A program made the translations under genes and the position numbers. From positions 104,021,372-104,085,371 of the forward strand of contig OZ023274.1 of assembly GCA_964007475.1 (NCBI GenBank): 64,000 nucleotides of DNA, given 5' to 3'. Source of the stretch: Hybos culiciformis. Lineage: Eukaryota; Arthropoda; Insecta; Diptera; Hybotidae. Under the pieces are notes generated by a model that was given only the letters and a program-made list of their open reading frames with translations, had not been told where the DNA came from and ran no database searches. Shown here in pieces: positions 44,601-53,325 of the stretch. How positions within the stretch are numbered: position 1 is the first letter of the stretch; every line of letters begins with the position of its first letter.

Positions 44601-45558
44601 AATTAATTGCATCAATATCAGTTTCAGTGAATGTGAAACTAATATCAAATTGATCTTTCTTATTTTTATTATTATTATTATTATTATTATCATTACTATT
44701 AATATTTATACAATTAGATTTTTGATTGAAATAATGATTAGGCACTTTTGCACGATTTCTTAATGTTAAATTTAAAAATTTCAAATCATTTTCACTGATT
44801 TGCAAGTCATCTACTGTACCAATTGCTGGTGTTATTGTTGTTGCTGTTAAATCTTCAATGATATCATTTTTAGAATTCGATTTTATTTCTATATTATCAT
44901 TAGTTTTTTGATTGGTGGTGCAAACAACATTATTATTCGAAGAAGATGGATAAGAAGAAATTCTTGAATTTAAATTTTTTGGTTGATATTGTTGACGATT
45001 AACTAAATTACTATCATTATAATAACTGCCATATGGATTTGTCATATTTAAATAATCTCTTAAATATGATAATTCATTTTGATTATTATTAATTGTGGCC
45101 GTTGGCGGAACATCAATACCAAATAAAAATGGATCATCAAAAACACTCACTTTTGATGGATCAAAATTAGTTTTAATTGATTTTGATTGTTTTTTACGTT
45201 TGTAATGTATAATCCGTGGTTCAGTTAACGGTGGCGGTGTACAATTTGAATTCAGAGTTTCAGTGCCACTATCAATTTTACTACAATCACTATCATTGGC
45301 CAAAGATGTGGGTGTTGCTCTGGGTGATATGTCTTGTCCCGATGATGCTTGAAACGACAAAGAATTCTGTTGTTGTTGTTGTTGTTGATAATCTTTATAA
45401 TGTTGCTGTGATAATTGTAATCGTTTGGCGGCAGCCTTACTATAAACTTGCCGATAATATTTTTGTTGATCTCCATAAAGAAAACATACTCGCCACCATT
45501 GTTTACAAGCAAGTAAATTTGCTGTACGTGGTACAACTGGTTCATTTGGCGATGACAT
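4239..45558 (-). CDS. pk: prickle, spiny-legs isoform (six exons, gene-level entry)
   Basis: Core planar-cell-polarity protein of the PET-LIM family. In flies, Prickle proteins act at the proximal cell cortex with Van Gogh/Strabismus and antagonise Frizzled-Dishevelled signalling. Exons on the minus strand are 45558-44552, 17626-16948, 6711-6598, 6089-5961, 5897-5694 and 5618-4239. All five introns are GT...AG and phases agree (phase 2 at the first junction, phase 0 at the rest), giving 1170 codons plus TGA. Domains: Sple-specific N-terminus about 1-336, Gln/Ser/Pro-rich linker about 337-540, PET about 541-630, LIM1 641-697, LIM2 706-757, LIM3 766-821, basic conserved block near 1025-1046, CaaX box CIIS at 1167-1170. 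Only the Sple-type start is recognised. The shorter Pk-type isoform would need another first exon ending in phase 2, either inside the 26.9 kb intron or beyond the window. Recognition is from family knowledge; exon borders are read from the sequence. Confidence 0.96.
5619..5693 (-). other. pk intron 5
   Basis: 75-base intron splitting LIM2; donor GTAAGTG, acceptor CTTTCTAACAG. It adds no coding sequence. Confidence 0.95.
5694..5897 (-). CDS. pk: pk exon: LIM1 and first zinc pair of LIM2
   Basis: 204 bases, 68 codons, phase 0 at both ends (acceptor AATTTCAG, donor GTAAGTG). With Cys641 from the exon before, the zinc ligands follow the LIM pattern: C641-x2-C644, then x22 to His in ISWHPAC, C-x2-C-x2-C, and after 17 residues C694-x2-H697. 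The segment [21 protein letters not shown] is strongly conserved in Prickle. LIM2 starts at the end with CSACDE (C706, C709). Confidence 0.96.
5898..5960 (-). other. pk intron 4
   Basis: 63-base intron lying between the two cysteines of the LIM1 CxxC pair; donor GTAAGTG, acceptor AATTTCAG. Confidence 0.95.
5961..6089 (-). CDS. pk: pk exon: end of PET domain and first Cys of LIM1
   Basis: 129 bases, 43 codons, phase 0 at both ends. It starts [19 protein letters not shown], the C-terminal PET helix, followed by basic [11 protein letters not shown]. It ends RPCNG, where Cys641 is the first zinc ligand of LIM1; its partner Cys644 is the first codon of the next exon. So the LIM1 CxxC pair is split by a 63-base intron. 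Acceptor CAATATAG, donor GTAAGTG. Confidence 0.95.
6090..6597 (-). other. pk intron 3
   Basis: 508-base intron inside the PET domain; donor GTAAGTT, acceptor CAATATAG. AT-rich with A and T runs; no repeat family or frame recognised. Confidence 0.93.
6598..6711 (-). CDS. pk: pk exon: central PET domain
   Basis: 114 bases, 38 codons, phase 0 at both ends, with a TTTTCAG acceptor and a GTAAGTT donor. It encodes [20 protein letters not shown] followed by a basic helix and ends [12 protein letters not shown]. This is the most conserved part of the PET (Prickle-Espinas-Testin) domain and is residues 563-600 of the assembled protein. It is too short to stand out as an isolated open frame, but it joins its neighbours without a break. 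Confidence 0.95.
8337..9115. mobile_element. Degenerate DNA transposon with BED-finger relic (hAT-like)
   Basis: 779-bp segment with inverted ends TAGGGTTACCAGA and TCTGGCAACCCTA, directly flanked by a 7-bp direct repeat CTATATT (8330-8336, 9116-9122). Subterminal CCGGGAC motifs occur at both ends and are repeated in the right half (9054-9102). It holds a minus-strand zinc-finger relic (8537-8716). The combination of GGGTTGCCAGA-type ends and a BED-like finger suggests a hAT relative. hAT duplications are normally 8 bp, so one flanking base may have changed. Confidence 0.72.
8537..8716 (-). pseudogene. BED/C2H2-type zinc-finger fragment of a transposase
   Basis: A 59-codon frame from ATG at 8716 to TGA at 8537-8539. 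It reads ...[20 protein letters not shown]...[13 protein letters not shown]. The CxxC pair followed by an HxxxxxH-like SQKHK segment and the STSHGLSD stretch resemble the N-terminal BED-type DNA-binding finger of hAT transposases. The catalytic domain is absent and the frame stops just after the finger, so this is a relic, not a working gene. The upstream minus-strand frame at 8703-8975 is in a different phase and has no known motif. Confidence 0.6.
9279..9732. mobile_element. CACTG-ended element with TAA target duplication
   Basis: 454-bp segment with inverted ends CACTGGCCTA and TAGGCCAGTG, flanked on both sides by TAA (9276-9278, 9733-9735). CACTG termini with a 3-bp duplication are seen in CMC/Chapaev-type elements; the assignment is tentative because the inverted repeat is short. 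Most of the element is taken up by the minus-strand zinc-finger-like frame at 9310-9525. Confidence 0.6.
9310..9525 (-). pseudogene. Truncated repeat-associated CYIC zinc-finger protein
   Basis: 71-codon frame beginning [20 protein letters not shown] and continuing [20 protein letters not shown], then [10 protein letters not shown]. The layout (an NDPDxFCYICG motif, then a short basic stretch and a YFG motif) matches a protein family found in many copies in arthropod genomes and linked to repeats. I do not know an established name for it. Members I recall continue with a W-containing HxxC/CxxC block that is missing here, so this is a 5' fragment carried in a small element. Confidence 0.55.
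12913..13165. mobile_element. 253-bp MITE nested in the larger element
   Basis: Terminal inverted repeats of 33 bp starting CATCGTCGGTCTC, matching at 31 of 33 positions. The interior is short and non-coding. No clear target duplication. Position inside 12598-14509 implies it inserted later, or that it was carried along as internal sequence of that element. Confidence 0.8.
13322..13590 (-). pseudogene. Possible transposase-relic open stretch
   Basis: About 85 open codons on the minus strand inside the 1.9 kb element, ending ...[12 protein letters not shown]. It has no ATG at its natural start; the nearest candidate is TTG at 13570, so it would have to be an internal exon or a decayed fragment. 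Composition (Lys, Asn, Phe, Tyr but also Asp, Glu, Gln and Trp) is more protein-like than most frames in this AT-rich DNA. No motif recognised. Confidence 0.25.
16006..16028. repeat. AAT-type trinucleotide microsatellite
   Basis: About seven uninterrupted copies of a TAA/AAT unit in pk intron 2. Confidence 0.85.
16948..17626 (-). CDS. pk: pk exon: low-complexity linker and start of PET domain
   Basis: 679 bases: one base completing Glu336, then 226 codons. The exon begins after a CCCAATTTTAG acceptor and ends CAG|GTATAT. It encodes a Ser/Pro/Gln/His-rich, probably disordered linker with [13 protein letters not shown] proline repeats and a glutamine tract. The stretch [11 protein letters not shown] and the [20 protein letters not shown] segment are shared with fly Prickle. 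The last residues, [11 protein letters not shown], open the PET domain, which continues on the next exon about 10 kb away. An in-frame ATG at 17574-17572 exists, but the open frame runs upstream of it to the acceptor and matches the phase of the Sple exon, so it is not taken as the start. Confidence 0.94.
19022..19078. repeat. Two tandem copies of a 28-bp unit
   Basis: The segment GGATT(A/G)AAACCTT(A/G)AACA(C/G)AATATA occurs twice in a row with a few substitutions. Confidence 0.6.
19935..20140. repeat. Three tandem copies of a 51-80 bp unit
   Basis: Units at about 19935-20009, 20010-20060 and 20061-20140 share GGAAATTGACGACAACAG at the start, AAAATAGTCCTTAAAATAATC in the middle and CTAATACT at the end. 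The middle unit has an internal deletion of about 25 bases. Confidence 0.8.
26810..26993. mobile_element. Foldback element with 29-bp exact inverted core
   Basis: Long inverted repeat. The segment GTTGTGTATACACACAAACA plus CATAGACAC recurs as an exact reverse complement across a short centre, and the outer parts (TACAATACATGTTA...) also pair with small differences. Even the central part (TTTATATCAC...GTGATATAATA) is imperfectly palindromic, so almost the whole segment can fold. No clear target duplication. Confidence 0.8.
27064..27273. repeat. Minisatellite, 62-bp unit, about 3.4 copies
   Basis: The landmark CCACGTTAATTATCCTTTAA recurs at 27091, 27153 and 27215, an exact 62-base period, and a partial fourth unit follows. 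Units are nearly identical (single substitutions such as GATAAAAG/GATGAAAG), so the array is young or kept homogeneous. It starts about 70 bases after the foldback element. Confidence 0.92.
28462..28787. mobile_element. Inverted-repeat element with CGACAACGAC-type ends
   Basis: Outer ends GTAAACACAATTGGGGCGAC and its reverse complement (right copy GTAAATACAATTGGGGCGAC read inward). Both ends continue into CGACAACGAC-like trinucleotide repeats. A second, inner pair of similar ends (ACACAATTGAGACGAC at about 28549, and ACGGCGACGGCGACG-type sequence at about 28672-28697) suggests one element nested in another of the same family. Unlike its surroundings it is rich in CpG. Valine-repeat frames read from it are artefacts of the GTTGTC/GTC triplets. 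Confidence 0.75.
28705..28770. repeat. GTTGTC/GTTGTA hexanucleotide-like tract
   Basis: Degenerate trinucleotide/hexanucleotide array inside the right end of the inverted-repeat element, built of GTT, GTC and GTA triplets. Confidence 0.85.
36762..36920. mobile_element. 159-bp MITE with 37-bp inverted repeats
   Basis: Ends GGTACTCTTCCGTTAGCCGG and, read inward from the right, GGCACCTTTCCGTTAGACGA; both continue GCGCAAATGTACGGCGC. The right end is followed by TTA and the left preceded by TTT, so a TTA-type duplication (as in PIF/Harbinger) is possible but not shown. No coding content. Confidence 0.78.
40033..40502. mobile_element. hAT-like non-autonomous element, copy 2
   Basis: 470-bp relative of the element at 3081-3554, in the same orientation, inside pk intron 1. 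Ends are CAGTGACGTAACTAC and GTAGTTAGGCCACTG (13 of 15 positions match as inverted repeats). It is flanked by a perfect 8-bp duplication CACAAAAC at 40025-40032 and 40503-40510. No coding capacity. The copies differ by scattered substitutions and small indels, so neither insertion is very recent, although both target duplications remain exact. Confidence 0.87.
41638..42088. mobile_element. pogo/Tigger-like MITE
   Basis: 451-bp element with ends CAGGTAACCCTTGATTAACAC and ...CGTGTTACCTG, flanked by TA on both sides (41636-41637, 42089-42090). Repeated CGTGTTAA motifs and TTTGGTTCCAA just inside the ends are the style of Tigger/pogo elements, which insert at TA and start CAGG/CAGT. A second inverted copy of the left end lies near 41996-42020, so the right end seems duplicated or rearranged. 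No transposase frame. Confidence 0.75.
42933..43128 (-). mobile_element. Truncated copy of the ATCTGCACTTG family (inverted)
   Basis: Starts CCATATCTGCACTTGTCTGC after a TA and matches, in reverse orientation, the right half of the element at 43879-44264 (shared AACGAAACCCGTACACAC, GCCAACCTTTTGAAAATA). Similarity fades near 43128, so about half the element is missing. Confidence 0.78.
43879..44264 (+). mobile_element. ATCTGCACTTG-family MITE, copy 1
   Basis: 386-bp element with ends CCTTATCTGCACTTGG and CAAGTGCAGATACAG, flanked by TA on each side (43877-43878, 44265-44266). The interior has direct sub-repeats of GACCT and TTTGCAGACA. It lies about 290 bp from the Sple exon donor, within intron 1. 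TA duplication fits a Tc1/mariner-type mobiliser, but no transposase is present. Confidence 0.82.
44552..45558 (-). CDS. pk: pk exon: Sple-specific N-terminus with start codon
   Basis: First coding exon of the spiny-legs form, 335 codons plus two bases (GA) that complete a Glu codon with the first base of the next exon. The start is supported by an A-rich context and an in-frame TAA five codons upstream. The segment [18 protein letters not shown] near residues 13-30 and the motif DDPFLFGID near residue 141 are hallmarks of insect Sple. DLKFLNLTL and FDISFTFTE later in the exon are also conserved with the fly protein. A seven-Gln run lies at residues 58-64 and a run of Asn near residue 290 is encoded by AAT triplets, so the exon carries coding microsatellites. 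The donor is GA|GTAAGT; without splicing the frame would stop at once at the TAA inside the donor. The Sple region is known in Drosophila to redirect polarity through Dachs/Fat-Dachsous signalling; I assume the same role here. Confidence 0.95.
44663..44693. repeat. ATT microsatellite inside the Sple exon
   Basis: Run of ATT triplets read on the minus strand as AAT codons, making the poly-Asn tract near residue 290 of the Sple region; length variation would change the protein. Confidence 0.85.
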
Positions 45559-48520
45559 ATTTATTTTATTTTATGTAAACATTAAATATTTTTTTTTTAT
45601 GTAAATTATTAAATTTTTTTTGTTTTTTTTTTTTTTAGCTTATGTTGTTAAGCTAAAATTGAGTTCGTGTAATATCAAAATAAATGTTATTTTAAATTGG
45701 ATTTTCCTTTCATTTTTTTTTGTTGTTTTTGTTTCTCTATTTTTAGTATGCAGTTCTATAAAGGCTTTTATAATTTTTTTATAGTCTATAAGCAAACTAT
45801 AAAGATAATAACATGAAAATATTTATGTAAAGGACATTGTTTTAAAAATATATATAAAAAAAAAAGTCATTGTTATGCTTTTCGTTTTTTTTTTTAAGTA
45901 GCATCATTAAATATATCTAGTAATTTTAAGTACATAATACATATAATTTTGTTGCTCCCAATAACAAGAATTATTATTATATTTTGTTATCAGCTTTCAA
46001 GATCAATTGTTTGGGTATTATATACATAGATCCTTTTGCAAAAATCAACTAAATTAAGAATTAATTCTTACAAAAAAATAAATTACAGAGAAAAATATAT
46101 AGGTACATAAGATATATGTTATATTTTAAAAACGTAGAGTCCTATTTTCGGAATAATACTAATAATAATGAAAAACGTATAAATTACTTAAAATTTAGTT
46201 GTATACCATTCAGAATTGTTTTTTAAATTGGATGAAGATATGCTTCAAATTTTAGAATAGCTTGTAAAGTTGAATCTTGTGTTTTATTTTCAGTTGTAAA
46301 AACATTTACAAAACTAAAATGATATAAATATGTTCTAAATTATCTACAAGAAATTTATTTATGAGAAAAGTGAAACAATATAATTTTATGAAACTAATAA
46401 TAAAATTAAACCATTTTTCTATTTTAATTTTAAGAATTTTACTACGAAGTAACAAGTTTTAATAAAATTTTCAAGTGTGAAACCTCTAAGAAGCAGAAAA
46501 TAGTTTATTATGAAAGGTTTCGACAATATCTATATTCTTTTAACAGAATGCAGAATATCTAACAGAACTTATAATAAAGTGTATAATAAGATATTCATAT
46601 TTATTCATAACATTTCCATAGAGTGTACAATATTGAATATCACTCTTCTTCAAAAAAAAATTCAATCTCAAAAATTTAAAGCAGTTTTGTTACACCTAAA
46701 ATTCAATCTGATTACATGAAAAATAAAATTATTCAATTTCTGATTTATGATATACATACATAGTTACATTTATGTAGAATTTTTTATTGAAATTTATATT
46801 AAATAGATTTTACACACTATCGTGACAGGTAAAATACGTATGTTATAATCAAAAAAAAAAATCTATATATTTAAAGAGGAAAAAAAAAATTATAATAAAA
46901 ATTAATTAAATCATAAAATTTTATTTAAAAAAATATCGTGATTTCATAATAAAGCAATTTACGAATAAAATTAGACTAATAAAAATCTAAAATTAATTCA
47001 TATTTTATTTTTTTTTTATTCAAAATCTTTGATTTAAATAATATTTTCATATATATGTACATAAATACGAATGACGAACATGACATAAAGATTCTTTTTT
47101 TTTCTTTAAACCTAGAATTTATTTCAAAATACAAATTTTTAATATGTTTTTTCACAAACTATATAAAAAATACATAGTAATGAAAAACAAAAAAAAGAAG
47201 TTGTATATTTTTCTTTTGAATTTGTTAAGATTGTTTTTTACGATCGAAATATTTGATATTCTTTTTTTTTTTATATACGAAGCAATAAAATTTAGCTGTG
47301 CTGTGCTTACATTATGTTTTGATATACAGTCAATTCTCTTAAAACACAGTAAATAAATTCTCCAAAGTATTGTTTAATATTGTCCTCATTTTAACTCGAA
47401 CTTCAACTATTTGATCCATATTTCAAGCGATCTGTAGTTCTAAGTCTAATCAATTCGGAATTAGTACCATTAGTTTTGTAAACTGAACATGCTTCTCTAC
47501 AAAGTTGAATAAGAGTTTATCCTATATTGTAAATTCAATAAATTTTTACATGTAAGCATACATATGGGTAATAGATACAAAGATTTGATTGACCTTTCCT
47601 TATCAAAACATGTTCAAAAAACACGATTATTTAACCGTATTGACTTTCGATAAAAATATTTTATTTCTTATGAATAGAATTATGTTATGTAATTTAATTC
47701 TTGCTTAGATGATCATTTTTTGTTTTTAAGTACAATAAATAATAAATAATTAATTCTTTCATTTATTATGTAAGTAAATTTTTGTTTAGATATTGTAAAC
47801 TGTAGATTTAAGCTTTTTTGTAAACTGTTTGTATTAAGCAGATATGAAATAAATTTTAAAAAATAATAAAGTTATGTCTTATGTGTATGAACTTAGAAGT
47901 TTGGTTATAAAAGAATAGTACAAAAAGCTCTTCTAAAAGTAATCAAGTTCATAAGAAGATATCTGAAATTTTGAATTTGCGCTTGTGATATTAGACAATC
48001 ATCTGTAATTTATATATTTTTATTATTATTATTTTCATGTTTTCAGCAATTCAAAATAATAATAAAAATAAAAAAAATAGTAAAATACCTATATAAAAAA
48101 AATATTTTTTTTTTTCAGTTCAGATTAATAAATTCAACTTTATATTTTGATTATCAATTCATAATATATTTCACTATTATTATTATTGTGATTATTTTGA
48201 ATAGAGAATTACATATGTATATACCTGCATTTGTATGTATAACAATATATTTCGGTATGTGGTTTATTGTGTAAATATAAATTGAAGTTTACCTTGCTAC
48301 AGGTATTAAATTTTCAAAAACAATAATAATAAAAATAATCTGAAATATAACACTGTTGTATTTTTTCTTTTTCTAAAAGTTAAACAAATTAGAGATACCT
48401 ATTGGAATTATTATTGTTTTGTACACTACATATTTCAAAATAAAGTTATTTTATATTAATCGATTGTAATATTGATTAAATATTAAAAAAAAAATTCGGT
48501 ATAACGAAAAATGTTAGGGT
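45559..48520. other. 5' flank of the Sple exon, no coding exon seen
   Basis: AT-rich sequence upstream of the Sple start codon. It must contain at least part of the Sple 5' UTR, with an in-frame TAA just before the ATG, but no transcription start signal or upstream exon can be fixed by eye. Confidence 0.55.
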
Positions 48521-48524
48521 ACAC

Positions 48525-48780
48525 ACGGTATAGCAACCAATTAACAAAAATATGAATGATCTCGTGTCGCACTAGCAGTGAACTAGTGTGAAAATGTTCT
48601 ATACTGGAAGCTATCTTGGTCAATTCACACGCCCGGCCATTTCCCTGAATCGCCCTCTTTAGCGTGAAATCTAGTAAAAATAGACGTGATATCGGTCAGC
48701 GAGGTGACAATTTTAGACACTTCTTGACTAGCTTAGAAGACAGAACGGGTCATGTAAGAGCCCCAGTTACTTTCATTTTC
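48525..48780. other. GC-rich island of unknown function
   Basis: Counting bases, 79 of 180 at 48601-48780 are G or C (44 percent), while the surroundings are near 20 percent. It has no long open frame on either strand. It lies about 3 kb upstream of the Sple start codon, so it could be a promoter or untranslated first exon of pk, a regulatory element, or an old transposon with no visible ends. A small palindrome CACTAGCAGTGAACTAGTG lies at its left side. Confidence 0.5.
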
Positions 48781-50528
48781 TTCAATTCCAATTTCTCTGG
48801 AATATTGCTTTAATCATTATATATTAATGATATACTTATATTCAGATTTACAGTATTAAGATATATTTACCAACATTATCTCCTTAATAATGTCAAAAAC
48901 CTAAAACCCTTCACAATCTCAAGCTCACCTTAATAAAATTTATTACGTATATACGACAATTAACTATATCGGTTTTTCACCAAACATCAATTAACCATAA
49001 TTTTTAATGGATATATTACAAAATAAAAAAATTAAAAAAAAAATGAATTAAAAAAAATCATATAATAAAATTAATTGATCTTGATCTCGTTATCATGATT
49101 TGATACACGCATGTACAAATTTATTAAAATTCATTGAATTTGTATGATATATTATGTATAAAAAAATAAGTTCACTATTCATGTTAAAAGTATTTGTTTC
49201 AGATTAAAAAATAATAAAAACGTTGTAAAAAATAGGAGTATTTATATATTAAAACTTTTTTTTTTGCTTTACTTCAATTTTTTTTATATAAATAAAATAC
49301 TTATAATATAAAATTATTTTACGCGAAATGAAAACGTTTATAACTAAAATTGATTTTGACATTGAGTAATGATACTTCATACTAAACCACAAAATATGTT
49401 AGTTTTTAAACATTATTAGCGTTTTTAAGTTAATTTTTTTTTTTTTTTAATATTATTTTGAAAATTAAAATCATAGGCTGTTAAGTGAACGCATAAACTT
49501 AAATAAGAAATATGTTGTTAAATTTTATAGAAAAATATAGTCAGAGCAATGTTTCGAGCAAAAAAAAAAAGAGTTAATGGAAAGACAGAAAATTTTTGCA
49601 AGTCGATTTGATATTTAGTTTTCACATATTAACAACAATTTTCAGAAATTTAATCTTTAGATCAAGCCGAACAGAAAATACACTTAACTTCTGGGCTCAA
49701 TCGAAATTCATTACGATTGATCGAATACTGATTACTATATTGAATCACTCTGATTTATGTCTTCTCAACAATTTTCGATTAGGAAATCAAATCCTGCTAT
49801 ACCAGTAGTGAGAAAAATAATAAAAATCATTCATCTCTTGTATAGATTATTTTTCAAATCACTTGGAATTGTATAAACTTAAACTTAAAATAGCAATATT
49901 TAATTTTTTTTCCATATAAAACGATTAAAAAAAAATAAATTGTTAATTTATTAAGTTTACACACAAAATTTGCGTGGTATCTTTGAACATTGAACATAAT
50001 AACAAAAAAAATTAAGTTTATATGTAACTCTTGCTTAGAAAACTATCAGATTTTACATTATTATTTTTTTAATATTCATTTTTTCTCAATTTTTAATGGT
50101 AATCATTTTAATTTTTAGACATAAATATACAAAAACAATATTAATGGTGTGTTTTTAATCCAATTTTCGCGAAATTTAAACATTATAACTCTGTAGGTAT
50201 ATACAATATATTATACACATATATAATATATTATGTACGCAGACGTATAGTAAATTTAACGAAAAAAAGAATTTTAACTACATAGGTATGTATAAAAACA
50301 ATTTTTAATTGCCCGTCAGCTATGAATTAACTTGTCTAAGAAGAGGTCATTATGCTGAATTTTTTTTTCTTTCTAAAAAACATAAATTTTGAACACTCAC
50401 CGTAGTGACAAGGGTTATTCCATAGAAATAACTGTTAATTCTGTTAAATTATTATAAACTTCAAATTCAAATTTTAATTAATACTAACTAGAATGGTTCA
50501 TTATAGCTTTACGTTAGAAAAACTTATA
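48781..50528. other. AT-rich non-coding stretch
   Basis: No recognisable gene or repeat family. A plus-strand frame of 70 codons at 49596-49808 has no known motif and is treated as chance. A good splice-donor-like sequence, ACG|GTGAGT, reads on the minus strand near 50400. Confidence 0.5.
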
Positions 50529-50917
50529 GCTTATCTGCACTTGGACCTTAAAACTGACCTTAGAGCGGAACTGACCTGTAAACTGACCTGTGAACAGGCC
50601 TTTCTCATACAAAAAAAAAGGAAAAAAAATAACTAACCTTTGCGTGAAAGGCCAGTTTGCAGACAAAAAAAGTTAGTTTGCAGACAGAAAAGGTCAGTTT
50701 GTAGACATTAAAATTGCCAACTTTTCTGTATTTTCCTTGCTTTTTTCTGCCTTTTTTTTCTATTTTCAAAAGGTTGGCAATACAAATTTAAAAATAAACA
50801 ATATAAAAAAGAGTTTGTTTACACTTTTTTTTTTTTTAAATGTCAAAAAATAGAGTGTGTACAGGTTTCGTTAAGGTGGCCTTAGGAATAAACCTTTGCA
50901 GACAAAAGCAGATATGG
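50529..50917 (+). mobile_element. ATCTGCACTTG-family MITE, copy 2
   Basis: 389-bp copy in the same orientation as 43879-44264 and highly similar along its length (shared GACCTTAAAACTGACCTTAG, GTGAACAGGCCTTTCTCATA, GGTTTCGTTAAGGTGGCCTT). The left TA is at 50527-50528; the right flank reads CA instead of TA, likely a later change. Confidence 0.82.
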
Positions 50918-53325
50918 CATTAGTTAAATAAAAAAAAATATCTATATATTGGAAACGGTGTTCTATAGAAGATTATTTATTTTGTTAGTTATATAAGTAA
51001 ATTTTTACATAATTCCTCTTCTTGTGTTCAAATTTATGCGCATTTTATACCAAAGTGATTGAAGATAGTTATCGGAAAAGCAATGAATTTCAATTGAGCC
51101 TGTAAGTCCTCTTCGGCTTAACCATAAACTTAGTAAAATCACAATTTATGCATAAACAGCAATAATTATCAGCAGTAATTATCATAATATTTATGTTTTT
51201 TAAATAACATCTTTTACTCTGTGTATCTATCAACCGGATATTATTTAAATTACGGATACTATTTAAATTAAGTACACTTCATTTCATTTATTTTGAAGTA
51301 AATACATATAAATTCAGATCTCACTAAAAATTTATATACACATAGTATTATATTAAATTTTTGAAACAAATAGCAATTTATTTCTATTATTTTTATTGCA
51401 CAATGACTTAAAATTTCATTACAAATAATTAAGATTTTAAAACTTAATGGCCAAAAAAAGAAAAATTTCTTGCATCATATTACCATTAAAAGACACTAAA
51501 TTAAAGTTAATTAAATTCTATATAACAGTTAACTGACTGGAAGAAACAATTAGGTTTTTAATGAATAAGAGAAAAATAGACAAAAAAAAAATCATTATAA
51601 ATATAAAAATGAAAAATAAAAACAATTTATTGTTAAAATAAAAAAATAAAAAAAATTAAGAAAACATTAGATAGGTATATAATTATTTTTCTTACAAAAT
51701 TTTATATTCTTCATTAGGCCGGAAAAAGTTTAGAAAAAAGACATACACAATATATATATTTTAATTTATTGACGATTAATCAGATTTTCGATAAATTTCT
51801 CAAAACTTATAAATATAATTTATTATATTTTTTATTATAATATCTATAATTATTACATATACAAAATTTATGTTAATCAAAATAATGTCAATTTACCATA
51901 CATAATACTAACTATAATGATTTAGTATAATTTGATTTATAAAACAAAATAGTAATTAAGTCAAAAATAACATAAACAGTAAAATTATTCAATAAAAAAA
52001 AATTAAACTTATGTTTTTTTTTTTCTGATTAACTTTAATGTTTAAAATAAATGTTTTTTTTTTGTAATTTTTATATATTTTATTATTTTATGCATTATTA
52101 TATAAAGATTTTTATGTATTTATATGAGATGTGATTTATAATAATAATAATAATAATCCGATTTGAATGTGAAATATAAAATAGATAAAAACTTTTATTT
52201 ATTATATAAAATAAACTCTTGAAATAAAAAAAATAAATTAAAGAATTATTACTATTTAATAGGCTTAAATGATTTTATAGTTTGTCTTTAGAAAAATTTA
52301 AAATAAAAAGTAATATAATTAAAGTCAAGTTAAGAATAAAGTTTGAATATTAATGTTAGATCTTCTGTTTTCGAGTTGCACATCAAGAAGCCTAGTTTTG
52401 ACCTCTTTGTGTGTATAACAATTTTATAATAATTATAAATTTTCTATTACTTAAATACAGTAGAAATTATTTCTATTATAAACTAAATATATTAAAATTT
52501 TCTTTTTTGGGAAACAAAACCAAACTATACTACACATAAATACATAAGAGGTTGTATAGTTTTTTTTTTTGTATTAAAAGATAATGTCTTAATTTTTAGT
52601 TTTTTATTAAAATAGATAGTCTTATGTATATACACTTGGTTTCACCATATTAATTTTCTTTAAAAAATTTTAACAACAGACTTACTTATTTTTGTATTTT
52701 TTATCTGATTACTATATTTTTTTTTTTTTTTAAGAATCTATTTTATTTTTATATATAAATATTTTTATCTTTGAACTTTCATAATTATAGTTAAGTTAAA
52801 TTTAATGAGATTTCTTTTCTCTTAGAGATTTTTATCTAATAATAATAATAATGATATTAAAATTATCAAATTAACAGTATGTGCAATATAGATTTAATAT
52901 CGTAATCAAAAGAAAATTTCACCTTTAAAAATTTATATAAGAAAAATATATAGAAAATTACAATTATAATCTCTTCAGAGTTTTTTTAAAAAATAAAACT
53001 TTCTCATTTGTATGTGAATAAAAAATATATTTAGGTATCGAAAGGTTTCAAAAATATGATTATTATTATTAATATCAAAATAAATTAAGCATTCGTTTCC
53101 CAGCAGCGATTAAAATTAATTTAAATGATTGTGCAATTCTATATACTAATATCACGCAAGAAATTCCGGAAAAATCTACACTAAATTCTAAATTATAATA
53201 AATAAGGATATTTATAGTAAAAATCGAAAAAACAAATTACTAAAAATATGTCAATATTATAAGAATTTATTTATAATGGACATTAAGCATATTATATACT
53301 ACGTAAACTTGTTTTATGCATAGAA
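50918..53325. other. AT-rich non-coding stretch
   Basis: A/T runs and short AAT/TAA microsatellites (for example 52139-52156); nothing else recognised. Confidence 0.6.

Noticed and set aside
45216..45578. Frames on both strands overlapping the Sple exon
   Set aside because: Shadows of the Sple coding frame, which has clear family motifs.
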